A DNA stretch of 64,000 nucleotides from assembly GCA_035530135.1 (NCBI GenBank), contig DATKVJ010000161.1, positions 58,944 to 122,943 on the forward strand. The letters run 5' to 3'. The stretch is from CAIYYX01 sp035530135 (GTDB lineage Bacteria > Pseudomonadota > Gammaproteobacteria > Burkholderiales > Rhodocyclaceae). Below the pieces are notes generated by a model. That model was not told the origin of the DNA, did not search any database, and saw only the letters and a program-made list of their open reading frames with translations. Shown here one piece after another: positions 1-8,695 of the stretch. The position numbers and the translations under genes were made by a program. Positions within the stretch are counted from its first letter, which is position 1. Every line of letters starts with the position of its first letter.

Positions 1-759
1 CTCAAGGCGCTGTCCACCGCCGGCGTCGAAATCTTCTTCACCCAGGTGTTCCGCGACGGTTTCTTCCACGCCGACATGCATCCGGGCAACATCTTCGTGG
101 TCACCGAGGGGCGGCACAAGGGGCAGTACATCGCGCTCGACTTCGGCATCGTCGGCACGCTGACCGATGTCGACAAGAACTATCTGGCGCAGAACTTCCT
201 CGCCTTCTTCCGCCGCGACTACAAGCGCGTGGCGCTGGCGCACATCGAGTCGGGCTGGGCGCCGGCGGATACCCGGGTGGACGAATTCGAGTCGGCCATC
301 CGCGCGGTGTGCGAGCCGATCTTCGACAAGCCGCTGAAGGACATCTCCATCGGTCGCATCCTGCTGCGCCTGTTCCAGACCTCGCGCCGCTTCAACGTCG
401 AAATCCAGCCGCAACTGGTGCTGCTGCAAAAGACCTTGCTCAACATCGAGGGTCTGGGACGGCAGCTGGATCCCGAGCTGGATCTGTGGCAGACCGCCAA
501 GCCCTTTCTCGAACGCTGGATGAGCGAACAGGTCGGCTGGCGCGGCTTCGTGCGCAGCGTCAGGCGGGAGGCGCCGAACTGGGCGCAGCTCGTGCCGCAG
601 CTGCCGCGCCTGGTGCAGCAGGCGCTGACCCGGCCGCAACCGACCGCTGCCGTCGCGCTGCAGGGCGAACTATTGCGCCAACGGCAAAGGCAGAACCGGC
701 TGCTCGCAGTCATCGCCGGCCTGCTCATGGTGCTGGTGCTGCTGCTGGCGTATCGTTGA
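1..759 (+). CDS. ubiB: UbiB/AarF-family atypical kinase, 3' part
   Basis: C-terminal 252 codons of a UbiB (ABC1/AarF/ADCK) protein-kinase-like ATPase; the reading frame is open to base 1, so the start lies outside the window. The kinase-like catalytic core is visible as ADMHPGN (the HxDxHPGN-type catalytic loop) and the metal-binding DFG in LDFGIVG. The family supports ubiquinone biosynthesis in Proteobacteria. The end of the protein has a strongly hydrophobic stretch (LLAVIAGLLMVLVLLLAY), matching the C-terminal membrane anchor usual for UbiB. It is followed by hslV after 39 bases. The identity of the family is secure; the exact biochemical role of UbiB is still debated. Confidence 0.93.
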   Translation, partial: LKALSTAGVEIFFTQVFRDGFFHADMHPGNIFVVTEGRHKGQYIALDFGIVGTLTDVDKNYLAQNFLAFFRRDYKRVALAHIESGWAPADTRVDEFESAIRAVCEPIFDKPLKDISIGRILLRLFQTSRRFNVEIQPQLVLLQKTLLNIEGLGRQLDPELDLWQTAKPFLERWMSEQVGWRGFVRSVRREAPNWAQLVPQLPRLVQQALTRPQPTAAVALQGELLRQRQRQNRLLAVIAGLLMVLVLLLAYR

Positions 760-798
760 CCCCGCTGGTCGGCATTAACCCGTAAACTCAGAGAACCC

Positions 799-1335
799 AT
801 GGAACAATATCACGGCACCACCATCCTCTCCGTCCGCCGCGGCGCCGTCGTCGCCCTGGGCGGCGACGGCCAGGTGACGCTGGGCAACATCGTCATCAAG
901 AGCACCGCGCGCAAGGTGCGGCGGCTCTACAACGAGCGCATCCTGGCCGGCTTCGCCGGCGGCACGGCGGACGCCTTCACGCTGTTCGAGCGCTTCGAGG
1001 CCAAGCTGGAGAAGCACCAGGGCAATCTGCTGAGGAGCGCCGTGGAGCTCGCCAAGGACTGGCGGACCGACCGCATGCTGCGCCGGCTGGAGGCGATGCT
1101 GGCGGTGGCAGACCGCGAGCACTCGCTGATCGTCACCGGCAACGGCGACGTGCTGGAGCCGGAGCAGGGGCTGGTGGCCATCGGCAGCGGCGGGCCCTAC
1201 GCCCATTCCGCCGCCCGCGCGCTGCTGGAGAACACCGAGCTGCCACCCGCCGATATCGTCGGCAAGTCTCTGGCCATCGCCGGCGACCTGTGCATCTACA
1301 CCAATCAGAGCCATACCATCGAAACCCTTGAGTGA
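799..1335 (+). CDS. hslV: HslV, peptidase subunit of the HslUV protease
   Basis: 178-residue threonine protease subunit of the ATP-dependent HslUV (ClpYQ) protease, a cytoplasmic double hexamer that degrades unfolded and regulatory proteins. The N-terminus HGTTILSVRR contains the catalytic threonine, expected to be exposed at Thr7 after loss of a six-residue propeptide; ALGGDGQVTLG and the conserved GSGGPYA segment are also typical. Full family length. hslU starts 42 bases downstream in the same direction, so the two form an operon. The short upstream gap (760-798) shows no clear promoter, so transcription may come from ubiB or further up. Confidence 0.97.
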   Translation: MEQYHGTTILSVRRGAVVALGGDGQVTLGNIVIKSTARKVRRLYNERILAGFAGGTADAFTLFERFEAKLEKHQGNLLRSAVELAKDWRTDRMLRRLEAMLAVADREHSLIVTGNGDVLEPEQGLVAIGSGGPYAHSAARALLENTELPPADIVGKSLAIAGDLCIYTNQSHTIETLE

Positions 1336-1377
1336 CGGCCGGCGGGATTTTCCCCGTGCCCGTCAGCGTAAAAGCCC

Positions 1378-2706
1378 ATGACCCAAATGACCCCGGCGGA
1401 AATCGTCTCCGAACTCGACAAGCACATCGTCGGCCAGTCCCGCGCCAAGCGCGCCGTCGCCATCGCGCTGCGCAACCGCTGGCGCCGGGCGCAGGTGGCG
1501 GAGCCGCTGCGCACCGAGATCACGCCCAAGAACATCCTGATGATCGGCCCGACCGGCGTCGGCAAGACCGAGATCGCGCGGCGCCTGGCCCGGCTCGCCA
1601 ACGCGCCCTTCATCAAGGTCGAGGCGACGAAGTTCACCGAGGTCGGCTACGTCGGGCGCGACGTCGATACCATCATCCGCGATCTGGCCGAGACGGCGAT
1701 CAAGGACGCCCGCGAGGCGGCGATGCGCGCGATGCGCGACCGGGCGGAAGACGCCGCCGAGGACCGGGTGCTCGACGCCCTGCTGACGCCGGCGCGCGGC
1801 GCCGCCCCGGACGACGAGGCGGCGAGGGACTCCGCGACGCGGCAGAAGTTTCGCAAGAAGCTGCGCGAGGGCGAACTGGACGACAAGGAGATCGAGATCG
1901 AGGTCGCCGCCGTCTCGGCGCAGATGGAGATCTTTGCGCCGCCCGGGATGGAGGATCTGACCCAGCAGATCCAGGGTATGTTCCAGAACCTGGGCGGGGC
2001 CAAGCGCCGGCTGCGCAAGCTGAAGATCAAGGACGCGATGAAGGCGCTGACCGACGAGGAGGCGGCGCGCCTGATCAACGACGAGGAGATCAAGGCGCAG
2101 GCGCTCGCCAACGTCGAGCAGAACGGCATCGTGTTTCTCGACGAGATCGACAAGATCGCGGCCCGTTCCGAGCACCAGGGCGCCGACGTCTCGCGCCAGG
2201 GCGTGCAGCGCGACCTGCTGCCGCTGGTCGAGGGCACCACGGTGTCGACCAAGTACGGCATGATCAAGACCGACCACATCCTGTTCATCGCCAGCGGCGC
2301 CTTCCACCTCGCCAAGCCCTCAGACCTGATCCCTGAGATGCAGGGTCGCTTCCCGATCAGGGTCGAGCTCGACTCGCTCTCCATCGACGACTTCGAGCGC
2401 ATCCTGACCGCCACCGACGCCTGCCTAACGCGCCAATACCAGGAACTGCTCGGCACCGAGCGCGTGGTCCTGGAGTTCGCCGCGGAGGGCATCCGGCGCC
2501 TGGCCGAGATCGCCTTCGCGGTCAATGAAAAGACCGAGAACATCGGCGCCCGCCGTCTCTATACGGTGATGGAGAAGCTGCTCGAGGACGTCTCCTTCGA
2601 AGCCGGGCGCCGCGGCACGGAGACGGTGACCATCGATGCCGCCTACGTCGACAGCCGGCTGAAGGAGCTCGCGCAGAGCGAGGATCTGGCGCGCTACGTT
2701 TTGTAG
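1378..2706 (+). CDS. hslU: HslU, AAA+ unfoldase subunit of HslUV
   Basis: 442-residue AAA+ ATPase that unfolds substrates and feeds them to HslV. The N-terminal segment IVGQSRAKRAVAIALRNR is characteristic; the Walker A motif GPTGVGKT is at residues 57-64 and Walker B is in IVFLDEIDKIA. A charged insertion between them is the I-domain that gates substrates. The final residues EDLARYVL form the C-terminal tail that docks into HslV pockets. Length and domain order match the family. Start chosen at the ATG giving MTQMTPAEIVSELDKHIVGQ, as in other betaproteobacterial HslU. Confidence 0.97.
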   Translation: MTQMTPAEIVSELDKHIVGQSRAKRAVAIALRNRWRRAQVAEPLRTEITPKNILMIGPTGVGKTEIARRLARLANAPFIKVEATKFTEVGYVGRDVDTIIRDLAETAIKDAREAAMRAMRDRAEDAAEDRVLDALLTPARGAAPDDEAARDSATRQKFRKKLREGELDDKEIEIEVAAVSAQMEIFAPPGMEDLTQQIQGMFQNLGGAKRRLRKLKIKDAMKALTDEEAARLINDEEIKAQALANVEQNGIVFLDEIDKIAARSEHQGADVSRQGVQRDLLPLVEGTTVSTKYGMIKTDHILFIASGAFHLAKPSDLIPEMQGRFPIRVELDSLSIDDFERILTATDACLTRQYQELLGTERVVLEFAAEGIRRLAEIAFAVNEKTENIGARRLYTVMEKLLEDVSFEAGRRGTETVTIDAAYVDSRLKELAQSEDLARYVL

Positions 2707-2728
2707 TTTTTTTCAAGAAGGAGTTTCA

Positions 2729-3181
2729 ATGCTGAGACCAAACACGCTGCGCAATTGCGCGCTGATCGCCTGCCTGCTGACGGCGCCCGCCTGGGCGCAG
2801 ACGGTCGAGGTGGATCATCCCTGGGTGCGCGGCACCGTGACCGGCCAGACCGCCACCGGCGCCTTCATGGAGTTGAAATCGGCCGATGGGGCGACTCTGG
2901 TCGGGGTCTCCAGTCCGGTGTCCAAACTGGCGCAGATCCACCAGATGGTGATGGACAAGAATGTCATGAGGATGCAGGCCATCCCCAAGCTGGATCTGCC
3001 GGCGGGCAAGGCCGTCCTACTCGAGCCGGGCAGCTATCACATCATGCTGACCGGACTCGTCCGGCCGCTGAAGAAGGGGGAGGTCGTGCCGCTGATCCTG
3101 AAGATCGAGACCAAGGACCGAAAGATGATCGAGGTCCCGGTCAAGGCCGAGGTGCGCGCCCTGACCGCGATGCCGATGTGA
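2729..3181 (+). CDS. Periplasmic copper chaperone PCu(A)C family
   Basis: 150-residue exported protein with a clear Sec signal (residues 1-23, cleavage after AWA). The mature part carries the PCu(A)C Cu(I)-binding pattern: His and Met in QIHQMVMDKNVMRMQ and the later HIM in SYHIMLTG, giving the spaced H-M-M-H-M ligands. The family delivers copper to the CuA/CuB centres of cytochrome oxidases. It has a good Shine-Dalgarno (aagaaggag) and lies 22 bases after hslU, but has no obvious functional link to it. The C-terminal MPM is a possible extra metal ligand, which is inference. Confidence 0.9.
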   Translation: MLRPNTLRNCALIACLLTAPAWAQTVEVDHPWVRGTVTGQTATGAFMELKSADGATLVGVSSPVSKLAQIHQMVMDKNVMRMQAIPKLDLPAGKAVLLEPGSYHIMLTGLVRPLKKGEVVPLILKIETKDRKMIEVPVKAEVRALTAMPM

Positions 3182-3215
3182 GGGCCCGTCTCAGCGGGTC
3201 GCGTGCCCCGCGCGG

Positions 3216-4475
3216 TCATTCGTCCCCGGCAGCGGAGACGATGCTCTCCAGCGCGTAGAGTTCTTCGACCCGCTCGCGGCGCCTGATCAGGTGCGCGCGC
3301 GCGCCATCGACCAGAACCTCGGCGGCGCGCGGGCGGGTGTTGTAGTTCGAGCTCATCGCCATGCCGTAGGCGCCGGCGGACATCACCGCCAGCAAGTCTC
3401 CTTCGGCCAGCGCCAGGCTGCGTCCGTGGCCTAGGAAGTCGCCGCTCTCGCACACCGGACCGACCACTTCGTAGCGCCGCTCGCCGCCGCGGTCCCGGCG
3501 CACCGCCAGGATGTCGTGCCAGGCGTCGTAGAGCGCCGGGCGCATCAGGTCGTTCATCGCAGCATCGACCACGGCGAAGCTCTTCTCCACGCCGTGCTTG
3601 ACGACCGCCACCCGGGTGAGCAGCACGCCGGCGTTGCCGACCAGCGAGCGCCCCGGCGCGAACACCAGGTGCTCGCGTCTGTCCTTGAGCAGTTCCAGCA
3701 TCGGCGCCAGGTATTCGGCGGCGGTCGGTGCCGCCTCGTCGCGATAGCGGATGCCCATGCCGCCGCCCAGATCGAGATGCGCCAGGGCGATCCCCTGTGC
3801 GGCCAGCGCGTCGGCAAGATCGAGCAGCTTTCGCGTCGCCTCGGCCGCCGGCACCGGGTCGAGCAATTGCGAGCCGATGTGGCAGGCGATGCCCCTGATC
3901 TCGATCCCGGGCAGGGCCCGGGCGCGCAGGTAGAGCGCCAGGGCGTCTTCGAAGGCAATGCCGAACTTGTTGTTCTTCAGGCCGGTCGAGATATAGGGAT
4001 GGGTCTTGGCATCGACGTCCGGATTGACGCGCAGGGCGATCGGCGCGCGCCGTCCCGTGCTTGCCGCGATCTCGGCGAGACTAACCAGTTCGCTCTCCGA
4101 CTCGACGTTGAAGCAGCCAATTCCGGCTTCGAGCGCCGCGCGCAGCTCCTCGCGCGACTTGCCCACCCCGGAGAACACCACCGACTCGGGCCTGCCCCCG
4201 GCGGCCAGCACCCGGGCGAGTTCGCCGCCGGAGACGATGTCGAAGCCGGTTCCCAGACGCGCGAACAGGTTGAGGATGGCGAGGTTGGAATTGGCCTTGA
4301 CCGCGTAGCACAGGCTCGCGGACCGCCCCGCCAGGGCGTCGCGGTAGGCACCGACGGCAGCGGTCAGCGCGGCGCGGGAATAGACGTAACAGGGCGTACC
4401 GAATTGTTCGGCGATCTGCGCCAGCGGCAGGGATTCGACGCAGAGCGCGCCCTGGCGGTAAGTGAACGCATTCAT
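3216..4475 (-). CDS. lysA: Diaminopimelate decarboxylase
   Basis: 419-residue PLP enzyme that decarboxylates meso-diaminopimelate to L-lysine, the last step of lysine synthesis. The PLP lysine is in CYAVKANSN, the glycine-rich phosphate loop is GGGMGIRY, and the active-site cysteine segment is VCESGDFLG, all in the order typical of the alanine-racemase-fold decarboxylases. It is the second gene of a minus-strand pair: its ATG overlaps the TGA of the lptM-like lipoprotein gene (ATGA overlap), so translation is probably coupled. Length is normal. Confidence 0.97.
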   Translation of the reverse strand: MNAFTYRQGALCVESLPLAQIAEQFGTPCYVYSRAALTAAVGAYRDALAGRSASLCYAVKANSNLAILNLFARLGTGFDIVSGGELARVLAAGGRPESVVFSGVGKSREELRAALEAGIGCFNVESESELVSLAEIAASTGRRAPIALRVNPDVDAKTHPYISTGLKNNKFGIAFEDALALYLRARALPGIEIRGIACHIGSQLLDPVPAAEATRKLLDLADALAAQGIALAHLDLGGGMGIRYRDEAAPTAAEYLAPMLELLKDRREHLVFAPGRSLVGNAGVLLTRVAVVKHGVEKSFAVVDAAMNDLMRPALYDAWHDILAVRRDRGGERRYEVVGPVCESGDFLGHGRSLALAEGDLLAVMSAGAYGMAMSSNYNTRPRAAEVLVDGARAHLIRRRERVEELYALESIVSAAGDE

Positions 4476-4639
4476 TGTGCGGGCTTGGGTGCGTTGCTAT
4501 CATCGCGGGGCGTTGCGGCCGCCAGCGCTGAGAAACCGAGCAGCGGCGGGGTCGCCGGGCCGGACGGCCGGACCAGCGGCGTTTTGGTGCCGCAGCCGGA
4601 AAGCGCGGCGAGGAAGCATAGGGCGATGATCGGGCGCAT
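4472..4639 (-). CDS. lptM: Small lipoprotein, LptM/YifL-like
   Basis: 55-residue lipoprotein if started at MRPIIALCFL; a longer frame to 4687 exists but would overlap cyaY and lacks a reason to be used. The signal peptide ends in the lipobox LSGC with Cys16, followed by GTKTPLVRP, close to the GxKGPL pattern of LptM, the small lipoprotein that helps the LPS translocon LptD-LptE mature. Placement directly before lysA, divergent from cyaY, is the usual position of this gene in Proteobacteria. The tail is low-complexity. Function is assigned from family and context. Confidence 0.82.
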   Translation of the reverse strand: MRPIIALCFLAALSGCGTKTPLVRPSGPATPPLLGFSALAAATPRDDSNAPKPAQ

Positions 4640-4686
4640 GATGCGGCGGGGAATGAAAAATTTCGATGCTATCACGGGAGTCGGCA

Positions 4687-5007
4687 ATGGATGAGCGCGA
4701 ATTCAATGGCCAGGCGGATGCCATGCTGGCGCAGATCGAAGCGGCGCTGGAGCATTCCGGCGCCGATCTCGATTTCGAAATGAAGCCGGGCGGCGTCCTG
4801 GAACTGGAGTTCGCCGACGGCAGCAAGATCATCGTCAATCGCCATAGCGCGGCGCGCGAGATCTGGGTCGCCGCCAGGTCCGGCGGCTATCACTTCAGTC
4901 ACGAATCCTCCGGCCGCTGGATTGCCAGCCGCGACGGGCAGGAACTGCTCGCGGTGCTGGCGCGCTGTATCGCCGAGCAGTCGGGGACAGCGATTACGCT
5001 GGGCTAA
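4687..5007 (+). CDS. cyaY: Iron-sulfur assembly protein CyaY (frataxin)
   Basis: 106-residue frataxin-like protein that binds iron and modulates the IscS-IscU assembly machine. Acidic N-terminal helix (MDEREF..QADAMLAQIEAALE) and the beta-sheet segment with WVAARSGGYHF and RWIASRDGQEL are diagnostic. The ATG at 4687 is chosen because it gives the family N-terminus and follows a gggag Shine-Dalgarno; an in-frame ATG at 4666 would add seven unlikely residues. Divergent from lptM-lysA across 47 bases, and convergent with mrcA. Confidence 0.94.
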   Translation: MDEREFNGQADAMLAQIEAALEHSGADLDFEMKPGGVLELEFADGSKIIVNRHSAAREIWVAARSGGYHFSHESSGRWIASRDGQELLAVLARCIAEQSGTAITLG

Positions 5008-5069
5008 TGCCGCGACGCGCCATAAGTGCCCTGGGTTGTCGCCGGGTAACAGCGCCCCGGTGACCGGCA

Positions 5070-7436
5070 CTAATGGATCACCGCCTTCGGCTTGGCGTCC
5101 TGCACCGGGGCGGCAGGCTGTTGCGCTGCTGCCGGCTGCGCCACGGCGGCAGGCTGTTCCGGTGCGGCGGCGTCGGTCGCCGCTGGCGGCAGGTTTTCCT
5201 GGTAGACGTAATCTGGAATCTGCTTGCCCGTCGAAGGATCGGTAGCGGTGACCGTGACCAGGCCGGCGGGTTCCGCCATGTAGCTCTCCGGCACGCCGGC
5301 CAGGGCCTTGCCCATGAAACGCATCCACATCGGGAGCGCCGCCACCGCACCCGTTTCCCCGTTGCCGAGCTTCCTGGGCTGATCGAAGCCTACCCAGGCG
5401 ATGCCGACCATGGTCGGCTGATAGCCGCAGAACCAGGCATCGACGTAATCGTTGGTGGTGCCGGTCTTGCCGGCCAGGTCGTCCCGCCCTAGGGCCATGG
5501 CGTGAGCTGCCGTGCCGCGCCGCACCACGCTGTGGAGCATGCTGTCGATCATGAAGGCGTTGCGCGCATCGACGGCGCGCAGTTGCTCGTTGCCGGCGAC
5601 CGCCGGTTGCGTCTCGGCCAGCACCTTGCCCTGGTCGTCGGTGATCTTGCTGACGATGTAGGGCTCGACCTTGTAGCCGCCGTTGGCGAATACCGAATAG
5701 CCGGTGAGCTGCTGCCACAGCGTCACCGAGCCCGCGCCCAGCGCCATCGTGAGGTAGGGCGGATTCTTGTCGGCGTCGAAGCCGAAGCGCGTGACGTAGT
5801 CCTGCGCGTATTGCGGACCGATGGCCCGCAGCAGGCGAATCGACACCATGTTCTTCGATTTCGCCAGGGCGGTGCGCAGCGTCATCGGGCCGTCGTAGGT
5901 GCCTTCGTAATTCTTTGGCTCCCAGGGCTTGCTGCCGGTTTCGGCGGCCGAGATGACGATGGGCTCGTCTTCGAATACCGAAGCCGGGGTATAGCCCTTC
6001 TCCATCGCCGCCGAGTAGATGAAGGGCTTGAAGCTGGAGCCGGGCTGGCGCCAGGCCTGGGTGACGTGATTGAACTTGTTGCGGTTGAAGTCGAAGCCGC
6101 CGACCAGGGCGCGGACCGCGCCATCCTGCGGGTTGGCCGCGACGAAGCCGGCTTCGACCTCGGGCAGTTGGGATATCTGCCACGACTGCTTGCCGTCCTT
6201 ATGCACCTGGACCACCCGGATCACCGCGCCGCGCCGCAGGCGCTTGTTGGCGGGGGCGTGGTCGTCGAGCATCCTGGCGGCGAACTTCAGGCCCGCGCCG
6301 GAAATGCTCACCACTTCGCCGCCGCGCAGGTAGGCGCGCACCTCCTTGACGCTGGCCGAGAGCACGATGGCGGCCCGCAGGTCGTCGCTGTCATCGTAAT
6401 CCCCCAGCGCCTCTTCCAGACCCTCGTCCTGGTCGGAATGGATGTCCTTCATGTCGACATAGCCCTCGGCGCCCCGGTAGCCGTGGCGCTGGTCGTAGTC
6501 CATGACCGCCTTGCGCAGGCTGGCGTAGGCGGCTTCCTGGTCGGCCAGGGTGATCGTGGTGATGACCCGCAGACCGCGGCTGTAGGCATCGTCCGGGAAG
6601 CGCTCGACGGCGATCTGGCGCGCCATCTCGGCGACGTACTCGGCATGCACGCCGAAATCGGTGGAGTCGCGTTTGACGTGGAGCTTCTCGGCCTGCGCCT
6701 GCGCGAACTGGGCGTCGGTGATCATGCCCAGCGCGCGCATGCGGGTCAGCACGTAGGTCTGGCGCAGCTTGGCGCGCTTCGGGTTGGCCACCGGGTTATA
6801 GGCCGAGGGCGCCTTGGGCAAACCGGCGAGCATCGCCGCCTCGGCGATACTAAGGTCTTTGAGCGGTTTGCCGTAATAGATCTGGGCGGCGGAGGCGAAG
6901 CCGTAAGCGCGCTGGCCGAGATAGATCTGGTTGATATAGAGCTGGAGGATATCGTCCTTGGACAGATTGGCCTCGATCTTGAAGGCGAGCAGCGCCTCGT
7001 AGAACTTGCGCGAGAAGGTCTTCTCCCGCGACAGGAAGAAGTTGCGCGCCACCTGCATGGTGATGGTCGAGGCGCCCTGGCGCCTGCCGCCGCTGATGAA
7101 ATTGGCGTAGGCGGCGCGCAGTATGCCCTGGACGTCGATGCCGCCGTGCTGGTAGAAGCGCTCGTCCTCGGCGGCGAGGATCGCCTGCTTCATGATCAGC
7201 GGCACGTCGGTGATGCGCACCAGGTCGCGCCGCTCCTCGCCGAACTCGCCGATCAGGTGGTCGTCGGCGGTATAGATGCGCAGCGGGATCTTCGGCCGGT
7301 AATCGGTCAGCACGTCCAGCGAGGGCAGCTGGGGATAGGCCAAGATGACGGCGATGCCGACCAGGGCTGCGCCGGTCAGGGCCATGCCGGCAACGATCAG
7401 GACGGGGAAGAGGAACCAGCGGAGGGCGGCAGGCAA
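5070..7436 (-). CDS. mrcA: Penicillin-binding protein 1A
   Basis: 788-residue class A bifunctional PBP that polymerises and cross-links peptidoglycan. One membrane segment is at about residues 7-33. The glycosyltransferase (GT51) domain shows EDERFYQH (residues 90-97, catalytic Glu90) and RQGASTITMQVARN. An OB-like insert separates it from the transpeptidase domain, which has SSFK (Ser467-Lys470), SKN and KTGT motifs. The C-terminus is an Ala/Pro/Gln-rich tail ending in KAVIH, probably disordered. It is divergent from pilM, as often seen in Beta- and Gammaproteobacteria, and convergent with cyaY. Confidence 0.96.
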   Translation of the reverse strand: MPAALRWFLFPVLIVAGMALTGAALVGIAVILAYPQLPSLDVLTDYRPKIPLRIYTADDHLIGEFGEERRDLVRITDVPLIMKQAILAAEDERFYQHGGIDVQGILRAAYANFISGGRRQGASTITMQVARNFFLSREKTFSRKFYEALLAFKIEANLSKDDILQLYINQIYLGQRAYGFASAAQIYYGKPLKDLSIAEAAMLAGLPKAPSAYNPVANPKRAKLRQTYVLTRMRALGMITDAQFAQAQAEKLHVKRDSTDFGVHAEYVAEMARQIAVERFPDDAYSRGLRVITTITLADQEAAYASLRKAVMDYDQRHGYRGAEGYVDMKDIHSDQDEGLEEALGDYDDSDDLRAAIVLSASVKEVRAYLRGGEVVSISGAGLKFAARMLDDHAPANKRLRRGAVIRVVQVHKDGKQSWQISQLPEVEAGFVAANPQDGAVRALVGGFDFNRNKFNHVTQAWRQPGSSFKPFIYSAAMEKGYTPASVFEDEPIVISAAETGSKPWEPKNYEGTYDGPMTLRTALAKSKNMVSIRLLRAIGPQYAQDYVTRFGFDADKNPPYLTMALGAGSVTLWQQLTGYSVFANGGYKVEPYIVSKITDDQGKVLAETQPAVAGNEQLRAVDARNAFMIDSMLHSVVRRGTAAHAMALGRDDLAGKTGTTNDYVDAWFCGYQPTMVGIAWVGFDQPRKLGNGETGAVAALPMWMRFMGKALAGVPESYMAEPAGLVTVTATDPSTGKQIPDYVYQENLPPAATDAAAPEQPAAVAQPAAAQQPAAPVQDAKPKAVIH

Positions 7437-7469
7437 GGGAAGAGGCTCATCTGAAAATTTCAGCGCAAC

Positions 7470-7475
7470 ATTATA
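7470..7475 (-). promoter_or_regulatory. -10 box for mrcA
   Basis: A perfect TATAAT on the minus strand 34 bases before the mrcA start codon. No good -35 is seen at 16-18 bases, so the site may need an activator or rely on the -10. It lies in the divergent mrcA/pilM region. Confidence 0.5.
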
Positions 7476-7532
7476 GTCCGGGAACGGGAAAAATTCCCAG
7501 GCGCGACGGGCGAGACGGGCAGCAAAAAGCGC

Positions 7533-7561
7533 TTTACACTAATGGTAGTTGCTGATAGCAT
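7533..7561 (+). promoter_or_regulatory. Probable sigma70 promoter for pilMNOPQ
   Basis: TTTACA (7533-7538) and TAGCAT (7556-7561) are separated by 17 bases, placing the start of transcription near 7568, about 48 bases before pilM. A second -10-like TAAAAT is at 7568-7573. Inferred from consensus matching only. Confidence 0.5.
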
Positions 7562-7615
7562 TTAATGTAAAATTATCAATACTCTGTCTAACGCAAGCTT
7601 TTAAAAGGATTTTTT

Positions 7616-8695
7616 TTGCAACTCGATCTGTCGATCTTCAATCCCAAGGCGCGACCGCTGCTCGGACTGGACATCAGTTCGTCCTCGATCAAGCTGGTCG
7701 AGCTTTCGGACGCGGGCAAGGGCGCGCAGCGGATCGAACGCTACACGATCGAGCCGCTGCCGAGGGACGCCGTGGTGGACGGCAATATCGTCAACCTCGA
7801 GATGGTGGCGGAAGCGGTCAAGCGCGCCTGGAAACGGCTCGGCTCGCCGATCAAGTACGTGGCCATGGCGCTGCCGGCGGCGGCGGTCATCACCAAGAAG
7901 ATCATCGTGCCGGCGGGCCAGCGCGAGCAGGAGCTGGAGGCTCAGGTCGAGTCGGAAGCCAATCAGTACATCCCCTTCGCGCTGGACGAGGTCAATCTCG
8001 ATTTTCAGGTGATCGGTCCCGCCCCTGCCAACCAGGATGAGGTCGAGGTGCTGATCGCCGCCTCGCGCAAGGAAAAGGTCGAGGATCGCGTCGCCTGCGC
8101 CGATGCCGCCGGCTTGCAGCCGGTGGTGATGGACATCGAATCCTACGCGACGCAGGCTGCCTTCGAGCTGGTCGAGGCGCAATTGCCGGAATCCGGCCGG
8201 GACCGGATCATCGCCCTGGTCGATCTCGGCGCCCACGTCACGAACGTGACCGTGCTGAAGAACGATCAGCTGCTCTATACGCGCGAACAGGCCTTCGGCG
8301 GTAACCAGCTGACCCAGGACATCATGCGCACCTACGGCATGAGCGGCGAGGAGGCGGAGACGGCCAAGCGCACCGGTTCGCTGCCGGAAAACTACGAAGC
8401 CGAGCTGTTGCGCCCGTTCATGGACAGCCTGGCGCTCGAAGTCTCGCGCGCCTTGCAATTCTTCTTCACCTCAACCCAGTACAACGAGGTCGACCATATC
8501 GTGCTGGCCGGCGGCTGTGCGGTGATCGCCGGACTCGACGAGGTCGTCGCGGCGCGTACCCAGATCCAGACGCTGGTGGCCAATCCCTTCGCCGGCATGC
8601 AGATCTCCCCGCGCATCCGGCCCAAGCACCTGGCCGCCGACGCGCCTTCGCTGATGGTGGCCTGCGGCCTGGCCCTGCGGAGATTCGACCAGTGA
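7616..8695 (+). CDS. pilM: Type IV pilus inner-membrane platform protein PilM
   Basis: 359-residue actin-like cytoplasmic ATPase that binds the N-terminus of PilN and links the pilus motor to the alignment complex. The N-terminal LLGLDISSSSIKLVELS is the conserved actin-fold phosphate-1 segment; DLGAHVTNVTVL is phosphate-2 and VLAGGCAVI lies near the adenosine site. The start is a TTG at 7616 preceded by aaaagga; no ATG or GTG is better placed. The TTG lies at the end of a run of eight T (7610-7617). First gene of pilMNOPQ; its TGA overlaps the pilN GTG. Confidence 0.95.
   Translation: MQLDLSIFNPKARPLLGLDISSSSIKLVELSDAGKGAQRIERYTIEPLPRDAVVDGNIVNLEMVAEAVKRAWKRLGSPIKYVAMALPAAAVITKKIIVPAGQREQELEAQVESEANQYIPFALDEVNLDFQVIGPAPANQDEVEVLIAASRKEKVEDRVACADAAGLQPVVMDIESYATQAAFELVEAQLPESGRDRIIALVDLGAHVTNVTVLKNDQLLYTREQAFGGNQLTQDIMRTYGMSGEEAETAKRTGSLPENYEAELLRPFMDSLALEVSRALQFFFTSTQYNEVDHIVLAGGCAVIAGLDEVVAARTQIQTLVANPFAGMQISPRIRPKHLAADAPSLMVACGLALRRFDQ

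Noticed and set aside
7540..7560. Sigma54 promoter before pilM
   Set aside because: A TGGTAG-TTGC-like string is present, but the GG/GC spacing of -24/-12 is wrong.
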